From: Lepiota brunneoincarnata
Lineage: Eukaryota > Basidiomycota > Agaricomycetes > Agaricales > Agaricaceae
Length of the DNA stretch: 64,000 bases
NCBI GenBank assembly: GCA_023014365.1
Contig: JAEBUN010000003.1
Location: forward strand, 2,914,001 to 2,978,000
Reading direction: 5' to 3'
Below are positions 1 through 9,994 of this stretch, one piece after another (the stretch's first letter is position 1; the number at the start of each line of letters is the position of its first letter). The translations under genes were made by a program, and so were the position numbers. A model generated the notes under the pieces. That model was not told where the DNA came from, made no database searches, and was given only the letters and a program-made list of their open reading frames with translations.

Positions 1-479
1 TGATCAATGGAAGCTTTAATCTTCAACGGCCGGGAATACACAAGGCCTTTCACTATATAATGCACCAGACCACTGGTTGTCTTCATTCTCAACCAGGTTT
101 TCTCGGCTCGAATACTTCTCAATAACTGCATTTAATACAAGGTTTCGAACTAACAGCCTCTCTCTCACGATCTCCCCCTCCTACACCACGCTGTTTTGAT
201 AAATTCGGCAGGATCCCTTGGTCATCAGTGACTAGAGTTGAGCTCTCTGGTATTCCCGTTAGACTACTCATGGATTGCACGAACCTCATCAAATTCCAAT
301 CGCTCCACGCCTTGCCAAATCCCCGTCCGACTGGCTCTGCAACCACTCTTCGCCACTTACAAAGGCTCGTATGGTCATCCTTCTATAAAGGCCCGTGGTA
401 CTCGGCTGGACCTCCAAAGCATCTAGCCACCGGCGCTACACACAATTACTTGGGTTGGGGATCATCGGCAAAGAGTTAA

Positions 480-906
480 CGAGACTCCAGTCCAGGCGCT
501 TTTCAATCGTCTTCCCGATACCTTACTCACCCTTCGTCTGGATGCTGTTACTGGTTGGACGCCCAACCTATTCAGACATGTCTTTAGGGAATCCCATTCT
601 GTCCGGGAGCTCACCTTGGAGGGCGCCAATGAAGCGAGTGTGAATAGGATGCTTTGCATATTACGTCCCAGGTGGAAAGGCGATCCAGTTCTATATCTCC
701 CATCCCTCGTGCATTTGGTCATCGCTGACCTCAAGGGCCTGTCGCTCAGAGGTGCTTGGTGCGGGGTTCTCTTACTGAACTTGGGAAATCTGCAAGAAAA
801 GGCTAGAATGAATCAGGTGCTCGGCTCACCATTAACACTCCATCGGCTCACAGTGAATTGGGCATCCGGAAGTACTGTACTGTACAAGAGGAGTTTCATG
901 GAGTAG
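480..906 (+). pseudogene. F-box/LRR-like protein, C-terminal fragment (copy A)
   Basis: The frame ending at 906 reads a leucine-rich tail with the words RWKGDPVLYLPSLVHL and IADLKG. The same pattern (C/L-x-P-x-W-x-x-D-x-x-x-YLPSLV) recurs near 5.9, 8.8, 40.3, 41.0 and 58.9 kb. No F-box or start is joined in frame, so this is a decayed fragment. F-box proteins act as substrate adaptors of SCF ubiquitin ligases; that role is family knowledge and nothing here shows a working protein. Confidence 0.5.
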
Positions 907-1208
907 TTTGGGTTCGGGTACCAGTTGGAGATTTCGGACATATCAGGCAAAATAGTGTGATAGTGTAATGGTTGTCGTTACTAACTCACGAGGATGGTGA
1001 CAGTAGCGGGAACGGGATAAGAATCGTTGGTGATCAGGGTGGGGGAGAAAGCATTCACTAAACTCTTAGAACTGGACAACAACATCAACACACGTTTATT
1101 CAAAGAGCCGGACTGTTTCTTATAATACAACAAATCGATCAGACATGGACCTGGAGCTGGAGTCCTCAAAGAAATTTGCGCCTTAAGCCGACATTGACAA
1201 GTAATCAA

Positions 1209-1881
1209 TCAATCCCTCTGAAGGGGGGTGAAAACAAAGTAGCCCTCAGGGGGCTGGACGTCTCGTCCCGGCTTGACTATGACCTGGTGCCCAAGCAAGA
1301 GTTATTTCGATCGTCAGATAGGAACTCTGAGACACGGCGAGTCACTTACGACTGGTCCAATCCCAAACTTATCGAACCAGTAAAGGTCATCACCAGTGGC
1401 GGGCCTAACTCTAGGAGCAAGCCGAGGACAGCGCTCAACCACATGTATAGTTATATGCATTCCACAGAGCAGCTTACTCGTAGGGCCCCGATTCCGTCTG
1501 TGTGATTACCCACTGGTATGGTGTATCGGACCAGGTAAGCTTGGTGCCTGGGTCAGAATCCTAAGTCCAAATTTAGTAAGAGAAAATCTACTAGGTTGTG
1601 GAAAATTAACGGCGCGGGCTGACCTGTAGCGCGACAAAACAGCCATTGGGCCCAGTGATGTTAGAAATGGTGGGGCGGGGTTGGAGGGACGGAGAAACAG
1701 TCAAAGCCTGGGTAAAAAAGAATGTGAGAATGATGCTGGAACTACTCCAGCGGGTGGCACGCACGGCGTTGGGAGGAATAACATCCTTGCCGTCGACTGT
1801 CGTGACGACATTGCCGGGTTCCTCTCCTCGAGCGGTGAGGTAGTATTTTGTGTTGGTGCTCATGATCGTGTATCGATTCAT
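1209..1881 (-). CDS. Small four-exon protein, possible beta-trefoil (I66-like inhibitor or lectin)
   Basis: The model joins 1881-1624, 1560-1478, 1410-1350 and 1283-1209, giving 158 aa. All three junctions (GTCAGC, GTAAGC and GTAAGT donors; TTAG, CTAG and CCAG acceptors) keep phase, which strongly supports a real gene. It starts MNRYTIMSTNTKYYLTARG and later reads KLTWSDTPYQWVITQ, YWFDKFGIGPV and VIVKPGRDVQPPEGYF. There is no signal peptide. Length, the opening TYTI-type strand and regularly spaced aromatic residues resemble fungal beta-trefoil inhibitors (mycocypin/I66) or lectins, but this is a resemblance only. A TATATAAA box lies 97 bp upstream (minus strand, 1985-1978). The inverted copy at 4859-5522 has exons of nearly the same size, but one premature stop. 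Confidence 0.6.
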
Positions 1882-1977
1882 GGTGACGTGAGACGATGTA
1901 AGAGGCGTTGAATCAGTTCAGTTCACAGGGATGATTGAGAGCTTAGGGAACTGGAGGGTTAGAGACAAGTGAGAGCA

Positions 1978-1985
1978 TTTATATA
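1978..1985 (-). promoter_or_regulatory. TATA box of the small four-exon gene (copy A)
   Basis: TATATAAA on the minus strand, 97 bp before the ATG at 1881. The inverted copy has the same octamer at the same distance from its ATG (4755-4762 to 4859), so both promoter and spacing are conserved. Confidence 0.55.
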
Positions 1986-3196
1986 CCTTTCTCCGACCGT
2001 ACTAACCCCAAAACCTGCGCTGCGCTTGTCCAAAGTCAAATCCATATCCTATAGAAGTACATGCCCCATTGGATAATTTCTTTCGCAGAGCAATATTAGT
2101 GAAGAACCTGGCGCTCAAAGTTCCACCATATTCAAATAGGACCCCAACTATACCCCTGAAAGGGGTCGAGGGGATGGAGGTTAAACGGCCAGTTCAATTC
2201 TGGACAGTGTCTCTCAGTAGCATATGCGAATATAGAGGGAATCAACCCATGGAAATACACACAATACTTGGACCCTCGAACTTAGATTCTTCAGATGGGG
2301 AGTCACGTGTCTTGTGAGAGTAAACGTCCCTGATGTTGTCGATAACGATGTGGTCTCCGTTGGTCAGTCCAGCACCGAGGTCAAGGAATTTGCCCCACGG
2401 GCGGAGCATGGGGGACCGTTGGGTCAGCTTCCTAATTGCTGGGAGTAATCTGGGGTGAATCTTTGAAAGTTCCGCACCTACTAAATTTCGGCATCGCAGG
2501 TTCGAAGGAACCAGAAAACTGTAGATCAAAAGTTTCTAGATTTTCATGGACATGAAACTGCAATTGACAATGTATTGCCTCGTCCTTAGTGTCATAGTGC
2601 CCTTCCGCACCGAGTTCAATGATGACGAATGTGTTAATACCGTCGCCAGAGAATGTAACACGTTGATTGATTATTGTACTAATTATATCGTATTGCAGAT
2701 CATATGACGACTAGCCAGTCAAGATTTCAGGACCCCTGTTTGCAGGCAGGGCTTCTGATAGACTTCTAGGCCCAGTACGGTTGGAAGGGTGTTCAAAAAG
2801 TATTCTTCCATATATCAGGGGAGTCATTTGAATATAGATTCGTGGACTTCGGGGTTTCCTGAGCAATTAGCAACACTTCTTTCCACTGGTTATGAAACAG
2901 ATCGTGGGGTGCGTTCCAGGGTTTTGGCTCGGATAACTCAAGGAATAAGGAGGGAATATGACGACATGTTGGATTTCGAACCTATCCGGTAAGTTGTCGA
3001 GGGTGGCTTGTGGGAGTGGCATCATCCAATGTGTGTTACTGCTTCGCACTCCTATCAGATAGTTATTCATGCAGCTGATCAATGGTAACCATAAACAATA
3101 CAAGAACTATCTATTGCTGACGAGATGTGATATGATAACAGCGATCACCGGCTTTCTGGGCCCCAAGTTGTTCGTCTTTACTCACACTAAAAAGGA

Positions 3197-3752
3197 TCAC
3201 ATGATGAATAGCCAGCCAAATTCAGGCCACCTATTCATAAACGGGGGTTCTGCCAGAGCACGGACGTCTAGAACTAGCTCACCCGCGTAATTTTGGATCT
3301 TTCCTGTGGGAGACGTTTCTAAAGCGAAGATCAGCCTTAGTTCGAGGAGTGTAATCAGACCGCCGCCACCCAGAATACCTTCGCTTTGGAGAGGATGGAT
3401 ATAACAATATATATAGGTCACCCCATAGATGAAACAATAGGCCGCCACCGCCACCACGGGGACAACCGAGTTCCCTGGAGGAACAAACGTCACTAGCACC
3501 AATGTCCTGATAATGCCAAAAAACCAAAAATGCCCTGAGTTTCGGTTGAAACGACGGCGACAGAAAAAAAAAGAATAAGCCACCATGCAACACAGAGGTT
3601 GGTATAATAAAAGCAAAGAGATTGCGAACGGTCCATGGGTAGCCGTAGGTTTTGATTTTCGGTAGCCAGACATCCCTATTTCCGTCCCCTCCGTCATGGA
3701 ATGGTAGGCTGTCTGCTCTGCCGATGAGATGATTCTGGTTTGGTAAACTCAT
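3197..3752 (-). CDS. Hypothetical membrane protein, possible frameshift at a poly-A run
   Basis: Two overlapping minus-strand frames (from 3752 and from 3697) are each open for more than 150 codons. The second contains a hydrophobic stretch (roughly IIRTLVLVTFVPP through YGVTYIYCYI) that could form one or two membrane helices. The frames cross at a run of nine A (plus strand, 3564-3572), so one protein may be split by a homopolymer indel. No family was recognised, and the gene may not be real. It lies in the spacer of the inverted duplication. Confidence 0.25.
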
Positions 3753-3899
3753 CCGTTTTTGCTAGTTTGGTGTTTGGCGAGGAATTGTACCCTGTTTCAT
3801 ACGTCTTCCGTAAACGGTAAACCACCGTACACGTTTCGCGGCTAGACAACAGAAGCACTGGAAAAGATGCGCGGAATGCCTATACAGTACAGTATGCAC

Positions 3900-4287
3900 A
3901 TATGTGGTGGCGCCATAGCCTGACGGGTCGAATGCACTGTCAACAATTGCTATACGAGCATGATCCTGTTCAGAAACTTCAATTCGATTCGGCAAGGCTG
4001 GAGAACGAGGACTCCACTTTAACCCAACGCCACTCCGTGGGAGCAGCTCACGAGCTTTCCTCATACATACTAACAGGAGGTGATTTTGCTTCAACAAGCG
4101 CGTTCGGCTTATTATCTACTAGGGCAACGTAGTCGACTCTCGTCTTGTCCCCCTTAACTGAGTCTTCCACTCCGTCTTCGAAGTGCGGCCAAGATCTTTT
4201 CAACCAAAACGTCGTCGATTCATCTCGTACAGTGCACTCAACCTTCCACTCTTTCCCGAGAAAATTCGGGATCAAATTAGGATACAT
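3900..4287 (-). pseudogene. Fragment of a PD-(D/E)XK-like protein
   Basis: From 4287 the minus strand reads WPHFEDGVEDSVKGDKTRVD, then VALVDNKPNALVEAKSPP and a stop. After a one-base frame change near 4060 it continues with ELLPRSGVGLKWSPRSPALP. The spacing of D in TRVDY and E-x-K in VEAK resembles the catalytic core of PD-(D/E)XK nucleases; proteins with this block occur in agaricomycetes (from memory, not searched). N- and C-terminal parts are missing and the frame is broken, so it is a relic. Confidence 0.4.
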
Positions 4288-4754
4288 CGGTAGAGCTTTT
4301 AGTCAGGTGCTCATCTTCGACTATGATATAATTAGTATCATAATCAATCAACGTGTTGTATTCTCTGGTGACGGTATTAACATATTCGTCGCCATTAAAC
4401 TCGGTGCGGAAGGGCTCTATAGCGCTGAGGACAAGTCAATGCATCGTCAATTGCAGTTTCGTGTACATGAAAATCTTTAAACCTTTGATCTGCAGTTTTC
4501 TGATTCCTTCGAGCCTGCAATGCCGAAATTTGGTGGGTCCGGAACTTTCAAAGATCCACCCCAGATTACTCCCAGCACTTAGGAAGCCGCCCAATGGTCC
4601 CCCATGCTCCATCTGTGGGGCAATTCCTGACCTCAGTGCTGGAGTGACCAGCTGAGACCACATCGTTGTCCACAACATCAGGGACGCTTCTAAATAGGAT
4701 ATAGATTTGATAAGTGCAGTGCAGGCTTTTGGGCTTAGTACGGCCGGAAAAAGG

Positions 4755-4762
4755 TATATAAA
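4755..4762 (+). promoter_or_regulatory. TATA box of the small four-exon gene (copy B)
   Basis: TATATAAA, 97 bp before the ATG at 4859, mirroring copy A. The leader between them is pyrimidine-rich. Confidence 0.55.
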
Positions 4763-4858
4763 TGCTTCCACTTGTCTCTAACCCTCCACTTCCCTAAGCC
4801 CTCAATCCTCCTTGTAAAGCGAAGTTATTCAACGCCTCTTGCATCGTCTCACGCCACC

Positions 4859-5522
4859 ATGGTTCAACATACAATCATGAGCAAAAACACGAACTACTTC
4901 CTTACCACTCAAGGAGAGGTACCCGGCAATGTCGTCACAACAGCCAACGGCAAGGATGGTATTCCTGCCCATGCCGTGGGTGCCATCCGCTGGGAGTAGT
5001 TCCAGTGTCATTCTCACCCTCATTTCACCCAGGTCTTGAATGTTGTTCCGCCCCCTCAACCTGTCCCCACAATTGCTATCATCACTGGGCCCAAAGGTTG
5101 TTTTGTCGCGTTACGGGTCAGTCCACGCCGTTAATATTTCACGATCGGGTGGATTTTCTCTTACCAAAGTTGGAATTAGGGTTCTGACCCAGACACCAAG
5201 CTTACTTGGTCAGATGAACCATACCAGTGGGTAGTCACCCAGACTGGATCGGGGCCCTGCGAGTAAGTCGCTCTGTGGAATGAATATAACATACTTGTGG
5301 TTGAGTGCTGCCTTGTGTCGCTCCTAGAGTTAGACCCGCTGATGGTGGTGACCTTTACTGGTTCGACAAGTTTGGGATTGGACCAGTTGTAAGTGACCCA
5401 CCGTGTCTCAGAGCGCCCACCCGACGATTGAATAACTTTTACAGATCATAGTCAAGCCTGGACGGGACGTCCAGGCCCCTGAGGGCTACTTTGATTTCAC
5501 CATGCTTCCGAGAGTTCATTGA
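4859..5522 (+). pseudogene. Small four-exon protein, copy B, one premature stop
   Basis: Counterpart of 1209-1881. Exons 4859-5116, 5180-5262, 5328-5388 and 5445-5522 have sizes of 258, 83, 61 and 78 nt, almost those of copy A (258, 83, 61, 75), and all junctions keep phase. It reads KLTWSDEPYQWVVTQ, YWFDKFGIGPV and IIVKPGRDVQAPEGYF. The single lesion seen is TAG at 4997-4999 (codon 47), inside a 42-nt stretch where the two copies differ by compensating indels. Otherwise it is well preserved, so loss of function would be recent, or the segment is spliced differently from my model. Confidence 0.55.
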
Positions 5523-5749
5523 TTACTGCCAATGTCGGTTTTGGCGCAAAATTTCTTGATGACTCGAGCTCCATGTTCATGTATGTATGATCGATTTGTT
5601 GTACTATAAAAAAACAATCAGCCTCTTTGAATACACGTGCTGTTGACATTGTTGTCCATTCTAATTTATGGATGCTTCCCTCCCCACCCACCCTGGCCCA
5701 CCAACGATTTTATCCCGTCACTGTGAGCCCATGGAGCGTTGATGCGGAG

Positions 5750-6100
5750 CAGAGAACCTAATTCATTCAGCCTTCTCTTGCAGATTTCCAAAATTCAATG
5801 GGAGAATTCCGTTATCAAGCACCTCGGAGCTGACAGCCTTTGAGGTCATCGATGACAGGAGACACGAGGGGTGGAAGATATAGGATTAGATCGCCCTTCC
5901 ATCCAGGACACAGTATGCAAAGCGTCCTATTCATGCTCACTCCATTTCTGCCCTCCAGACAGAACGGGCTTCCTGAAGATACGTCTGAATAGGCTGAGCG
6001 TCCAACCGGTAATAGTGCCCAGATGAAGGGCGAGTATGGTATCGGGAACTCGATTGAAAAGTGCCCTCACTAGGGCCTTGTGCTCTTTAACTCTTTGCAG
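5750..6100 (-). pseudogene. F-box/LRR-like C-terminal fragment (copy B)
   Basis: The reverse complement reproduces the 480-860 sequence, including the stretch encoding the WKGD..LYLP block. Frameshifts break it, and a part that encodes the RELTLEG-type segment is shortened. It is part of the right arm of the inverted duplication. Confidence 0.5.
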
Positions 6101-6109
6101 TGGGGGGGC

Positions 6110-7440
6110 TTGTATACTTTCAGAATGTACGTCGTTAAAGATTGAGGCTTTGATTTATTCCAAGGTGAGGAAACTGTTGTGATCCGCAAACGCGTTCCGA
6201 GTCCCGTTGTACATTCATTTTGTATGTTTATTACTCGTTCTATGAGCGTCACCTATGTTCCTGCCATCTTTATTGTTATATCTTGCTATTGTGCCTATTG
6301 TCTTTAGGACAATCACCTGTAGAGCAGTGTAGACATAAACACCTGTATCATTCGTGTAGTTATGCTTCAGCTCTCGTGTCGAGGCTGAAGTAAGTCTCTT
6401 ATATTCTCCTCCTAACTACTGTACTAATCACGCTACGTAGTACATACATTTTATATCTCTACAGAGACAAGTTTCCTCATCAACGGATAAGTTATTGAAG
6501 CACTATATGACCTAGCCCATCTGATCTATACAAGGCTAGCAAACACTTTCCTGTGCCATGCTTGAGTAGAAGGTTTTTCTCCACCTTTCCTGTTCGGATA
6601 TTCTCCTTGTGCCCAACCCTCCCAAGTTTTCACTCAGTCTCTCTCTCTCTCTCTCAAGTCTCCCTACAGTCTCTCACTCAACCAGAGTCGTATTCCTACC
6701 TTCATGAGGTCGAGAAGACAAGCCCAGCAACCATTTCCTCGCTGCACCTGTTTGTACCATTTTTGTTGCTAACACGACACTCGCATTACAACTTTCAGTG
6801 TAGTTTTGGTGAAGGTTATAGGTATGAAGATGGACTTTGTAGTCATTCGTATAGCGAGGGTGGATCTAAATATTCCAGCACATCGAATTTCCCGATGTCA
6901 CCACAACACTACACAGATGCCAAGTATACTGTAGAGCCCCGGAATTATGCTCTAGTTTTAAGTTGGTTTTGTTGTTGGTTGCTCCGCTTTCTCTCATGGC
7001 TCTGGCTTTTCTTTTGGGATTCCGTTGTTCTTTCGACTACCAACTCTTTTACCTTAGCCATAAATTATCGACTACTCTTCTCACGATTCCACGTCTTGTA
7101 GGGCTGGCTAATGCCTGTGTACCATATTGTAATCAGCCAAAATGATATAGGAGTGATTGTGCTGCCGTACGAGCCATATTTGAGTATATATGATCCTATT
7201 GTTGGTGTCCGGTTAGTGAATGAATGGGCAGAGGCAGGGTTCGGCCGCAGACCAGTACCTCTCGAAGGGTTGGCTATGAATTTGTGCGGTCTTGGGGTGG
7301 TTTTTAGAGAGGGGGGTGGCAGCTGCTTTCTGAGCTGGTATGGCGTCAAAGCGGTTGAAGGGCTTATATGCCATCTACTGTGGGCCCAAAGAGGTTGTGG
7401 GTGTTCACGCTTATCAAAAACAATCAGAAAGTGATCTTAT
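6110..7440. other. No recognised gene
   Basis: A plus-strand open frame of 182 codons (6553-7101) is Ser/Leu/Phe-rich and starts near a (TC)n run at about 6640-6657. It shows no domain and is probably chance. A second open stretch (7111-7434) has no recognisable motif. Confidence 0.4.
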
Positions 7441-7441
7441 A

Positions 7442-7957
7442 GATGGGGGGACTTGTGCGGGTTTCGCCCTTGCGAAGGGGCTCATCAGGGGGCTTAACCG
7501 CTGCCCTAACCCGCCTTGGCTCGTGTAGCGACAGAATTAGACTACCTAACTTAGGATGGCTGTGGGGGAGTATGAATCAATATATTAATTGATCTGCCGG
7601 ACTGGCTAGCACGCCGGGGTCCCGGAGGCACCCCGTACAGGTAGGTAGGAAGGTGGGGCTGGGCCTGCGGCATCCCTTGTTAGAATATCGAGCGCTCCGC
7701 TGGCTCGGATACTCAGTTATTATTCTATTTCATTCCTGTTTCCGATTACTTTTATTGTTTTACTTCATTTCTAGAGTCTTATTATTACCAGGTGTATATA
7801 ATAGGTACAAACAGAGACGAACCCCCGCGCGTTTGCAACGGGTCCCTGCTTTTCTCACTGATTTCCTTAAATCCAACATCCCTCCCACTCGGGACCCCTC
7901 ACGGAATGGTTACCTGATGAGAGGCCGGCCCACTGCGTAGTCTTTTTACACTACGGC
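7442..7957 (+). repeat. Unclassified repeat R1, interrupted copy
   Basis: About 300 bp of this stretch recurs in reverse orientation at 55,339-55,650. Shared landmarks are a GGGGGGACTT start, the AATCAATATATTAATTG near-palindrome, a GAGGCCGGCCCACTG segment and a CACTACGGC end. The copy is split by the 201-bp solo LTR at 7678-7878. A (GTCT)n microsatellite follows at about 7965-7981. Class unknown. Confidence 0.6.
7678..7878 (+). mobile_element. Solo LTR, 201 bp, with 5-bp target duplication
   Basis: Begins TGTTAG and ends CCAACA, flanked by the direct repeat TCCCT at 7673-7677 and 7879-7883. The R1 copy at 55.4 kb has no such insert, which confirms the boundaries. It contains a TATA-like GTATATAAT. 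It is an LTR left after recombination; the parent family is unknown. Confidence 0.8.
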
Positions 7958-7959
7958 TT

Positions 7960-8640
7960 TTTTCGTCTGTCTGTCTGTCTGTAATTCCTTAGCCAGATCC
8001 TTACTTAAGCATCAGGCTGGCCGTCTCCGAAGATAGGGCAGCAAGCTGCGAAAGTGCGAGGTCTTGGAATCGAACCAAGAGTACTTGATGGCACGGTTCA
8101 TCGGAATGTGAGCTGATAGGAATACTCGGGACTAACATCATCCGGGTCACTCTCTGAGCATAGAGCATTTAAAACATTCATCTCCCTTGGGACAGGCAGA
8201 AGACCCATTTGTGTCTGCGCTGCAGCGCAGACCTTTATAACTTCATCCCTCACTTTTGCTGATATTCATACCCAGTGAGGATGTTGACAGGGCCAGCTCG
8301 ATGTTGGAATGGAGAGGCGAACAAGCCTTGATGGCTAACAAAAGGGGCGGATGTGATTGGCAGTGGGGTATCCTAGTGGTATCCCGTCATCATGGAAGGT
8401 TTTAGGGTAAGTATTTAAGCGGCTTAATTGTTCATAGATAGTTGAGGTCTGATTTTTATTCCCGGACTTCAGCTTTGTTACAGTGCTCATGTCAGCTTAC
8501 CCACCTGGACGCTGTGGGTACTCAAGAAGGGACTCTATTATACTTTAGGTAGCAACGAGATCACCCTCAATTCCTTAGTAAATAGGTGTATGTACATAGA
8601 AACCAAGGTACTAGGATCCGGTTTTTCCTGCTTGTGTCCT
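7960..8640. other. No recognised gene
   Basis: Apart from the short GTCT microsatellite at its left end I see no coding potential, known RNA or repeat in this stretch. Confidence 0.4.
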
Positions 8641-9000
8641 GGTAGTCTATTCTGTACAATATTTCCAAAATTCGGTGGGAGAATTCCGTTATCAAGCCCC
8701 TCGGAGCTGACGACCTTTGAGGTCATCGATGACCAGAGACACGAGGGATGGGAGATATAGGATTGGATCACCCTTCCACCCAGGAACACAATATGCAAAG
8801 CGTCCTATTCGCACTCGCTCCATTTCCGCCCTCCAAGGTGAGCTCCCGGACAGAACGGGCTTCCTGAAGATAGGCCTGAATAGGTTGGACGTCCAACTAG
8901 TAATAGCGTCCAGATGAAGGGTGAGTAAGGTAACAGGGACACAATTGAAAAGCGCCCTCACTAGGGCCTTGTGCTCGTTAACTCTTTGCAGTGAGAGGGC
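8640..9000 (-). pseudogene. F-box/LRR-like C-terminal fragment (copy C)
   Basis: Third copy of the tail found at 480-860 and 5750-6100. The minus strand reads PGWKGDPILYLPSLVSLVID. A frame change separates this from the upstream LDAITSWTSNLFR segment. It lies outside the inverted duplication, so this family moves or duplicates independently. Confidence 0.5.
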
Positions 9001-9009
9001 TTGTATATT

Positions 9010-9990
9010 CCCGGAACGTCATTTAAGATGAAGGCTTCGGTTTATCGAGCGGTATGGTCGATAACTGGATAGGGGACGGACAAGGTTGGTTCCAAACACG
9101 GCCCCTCTGCCTGCCAAACACAAGGCACGTATGAGGTAATAACGGGTACCTCAGTTATTGATTATTTGTCGTTGACAATTGTCGGTTAGAATATGCGGGT
9201 GGATTATATACTATACCAGGTAGGACGTTACCTGGGCAGGTTACAATGTAGTCTGATGGTGTAGATAGCTCATGTTCCATTAGAAAATTGTGTGATTTCA
9301 TGCTGAAACTTGAAAGCGATGCAGAAATTCAATCCAACGTGGAAAAATGCTGTCATCTCTAATATTGTTTCCTACTTCACGCCACCCTTGTTGCATCAGG
9401 ATGAGTCCCTGCGCCTTAGCAAGCTCCACCTTCCCCTTTCTTTCCGAGCATCAGCTCACCTCGGTGTCTTGGGCAAGATTATGAAAAGACAAAGGACAAA
9501 GTAAAGCGACGGTACAATAAAGACGAGATTTCTCACACCCAAATATTACAGGCGAACGAGATTCAGTCTGAGATAGCCTAGCAGCAGTCGCATGGGAAAG
9601 GAAGTCCAAAAGATACGGGCACACAACAATTAATGATGCGTACAAAAATAAAGAAACTGTGGTATCATCACAGAAATAAATAAATTTTGAGAACGCCAAC
9701 TCAATTAATGGTTCCGAGAGTCAATCCATCCACTTTAATGGCTTCATATACCCGGAACGTGCGGAACATGGGTGAGTTCGGTGCGAGAATACGGAGGTGC
9801 AACCGACACAGATGATCTGAATGTGTTACGGCGGTCAGATTGCTGGGGCTGGGACGGTTCTGGACTGCCTATGGAAGTCGGGTTCGGAGGGGGAACTGGG
9901 TGTACCCGCCAAATTGGGGTGGGGGTTTTCAGGGCTATTGAGTGGCCAGGTAAAGTGTTGGCTGAAGTCTCTGAAGAATTAAGCACACAG
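9010..9990. other. No recognised gene; includes 3' flank of the methyltransferase gene
   Basis: Short open frames occur on both strands but none carries a recognisable motif. The plus-strand frame at 9772-10089 is antisense to the end of the methyltransferase gene and is probably a shadow. Confidence 0.35.
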
Positions 9991-9994
9991 AAAG

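Larger units (their letters stand above)
460..2560. repeat. Left arm of a large imperfect inverted duplication
   Basis: This stretch matches the reverse complement of about 4450-6100. The order is the same in mirror image: an F-box/LRR tail, a small four-exon gene, then a segment at 2320-2530 that matches 4480-4680. The two arms are separated by about 1.9 kb. Similarity is high by eye but many substitutions and small indels are present, so the duplication is not recent. Exact ends need an alignment. Confidence 0.75.
4450..6100. repeat. Right arm of the large inverted duplication
   Basis: Reverse-complement partner of 460-2560. It contains, left to right, the 4480-4680 segment (matching 2530-2320), the second small four-exon gene, and an F-box/LRR tail on the minus strand. 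Local deletions make this arm about 0.4 kb shorter. Confidence 0.75.

Noticed and set aside
6553..7101. 182-codon open frame
   Set aside because: Low-complexity Ser/Leu/Phe composition driven by a pyrimidine-rich tract, no motif, no good start context.
7440..7530. tRNA-like stretch in R1 (minus strand, GTGGTTAAGCCC-type A box and GGGCGAAACCC near a B box), suggesting a tRNA or SINE head
   Set aside because: No cloverleaf with a paired acceptor stem could be formed, and repeat sequence extends upstream of the supposed head, which a SINE should not have.
8040..8110. Possible tRNA (ATCGAACC word near 8,070)
   Set aside because: No A box at the right distance and no matching acceptor arms.
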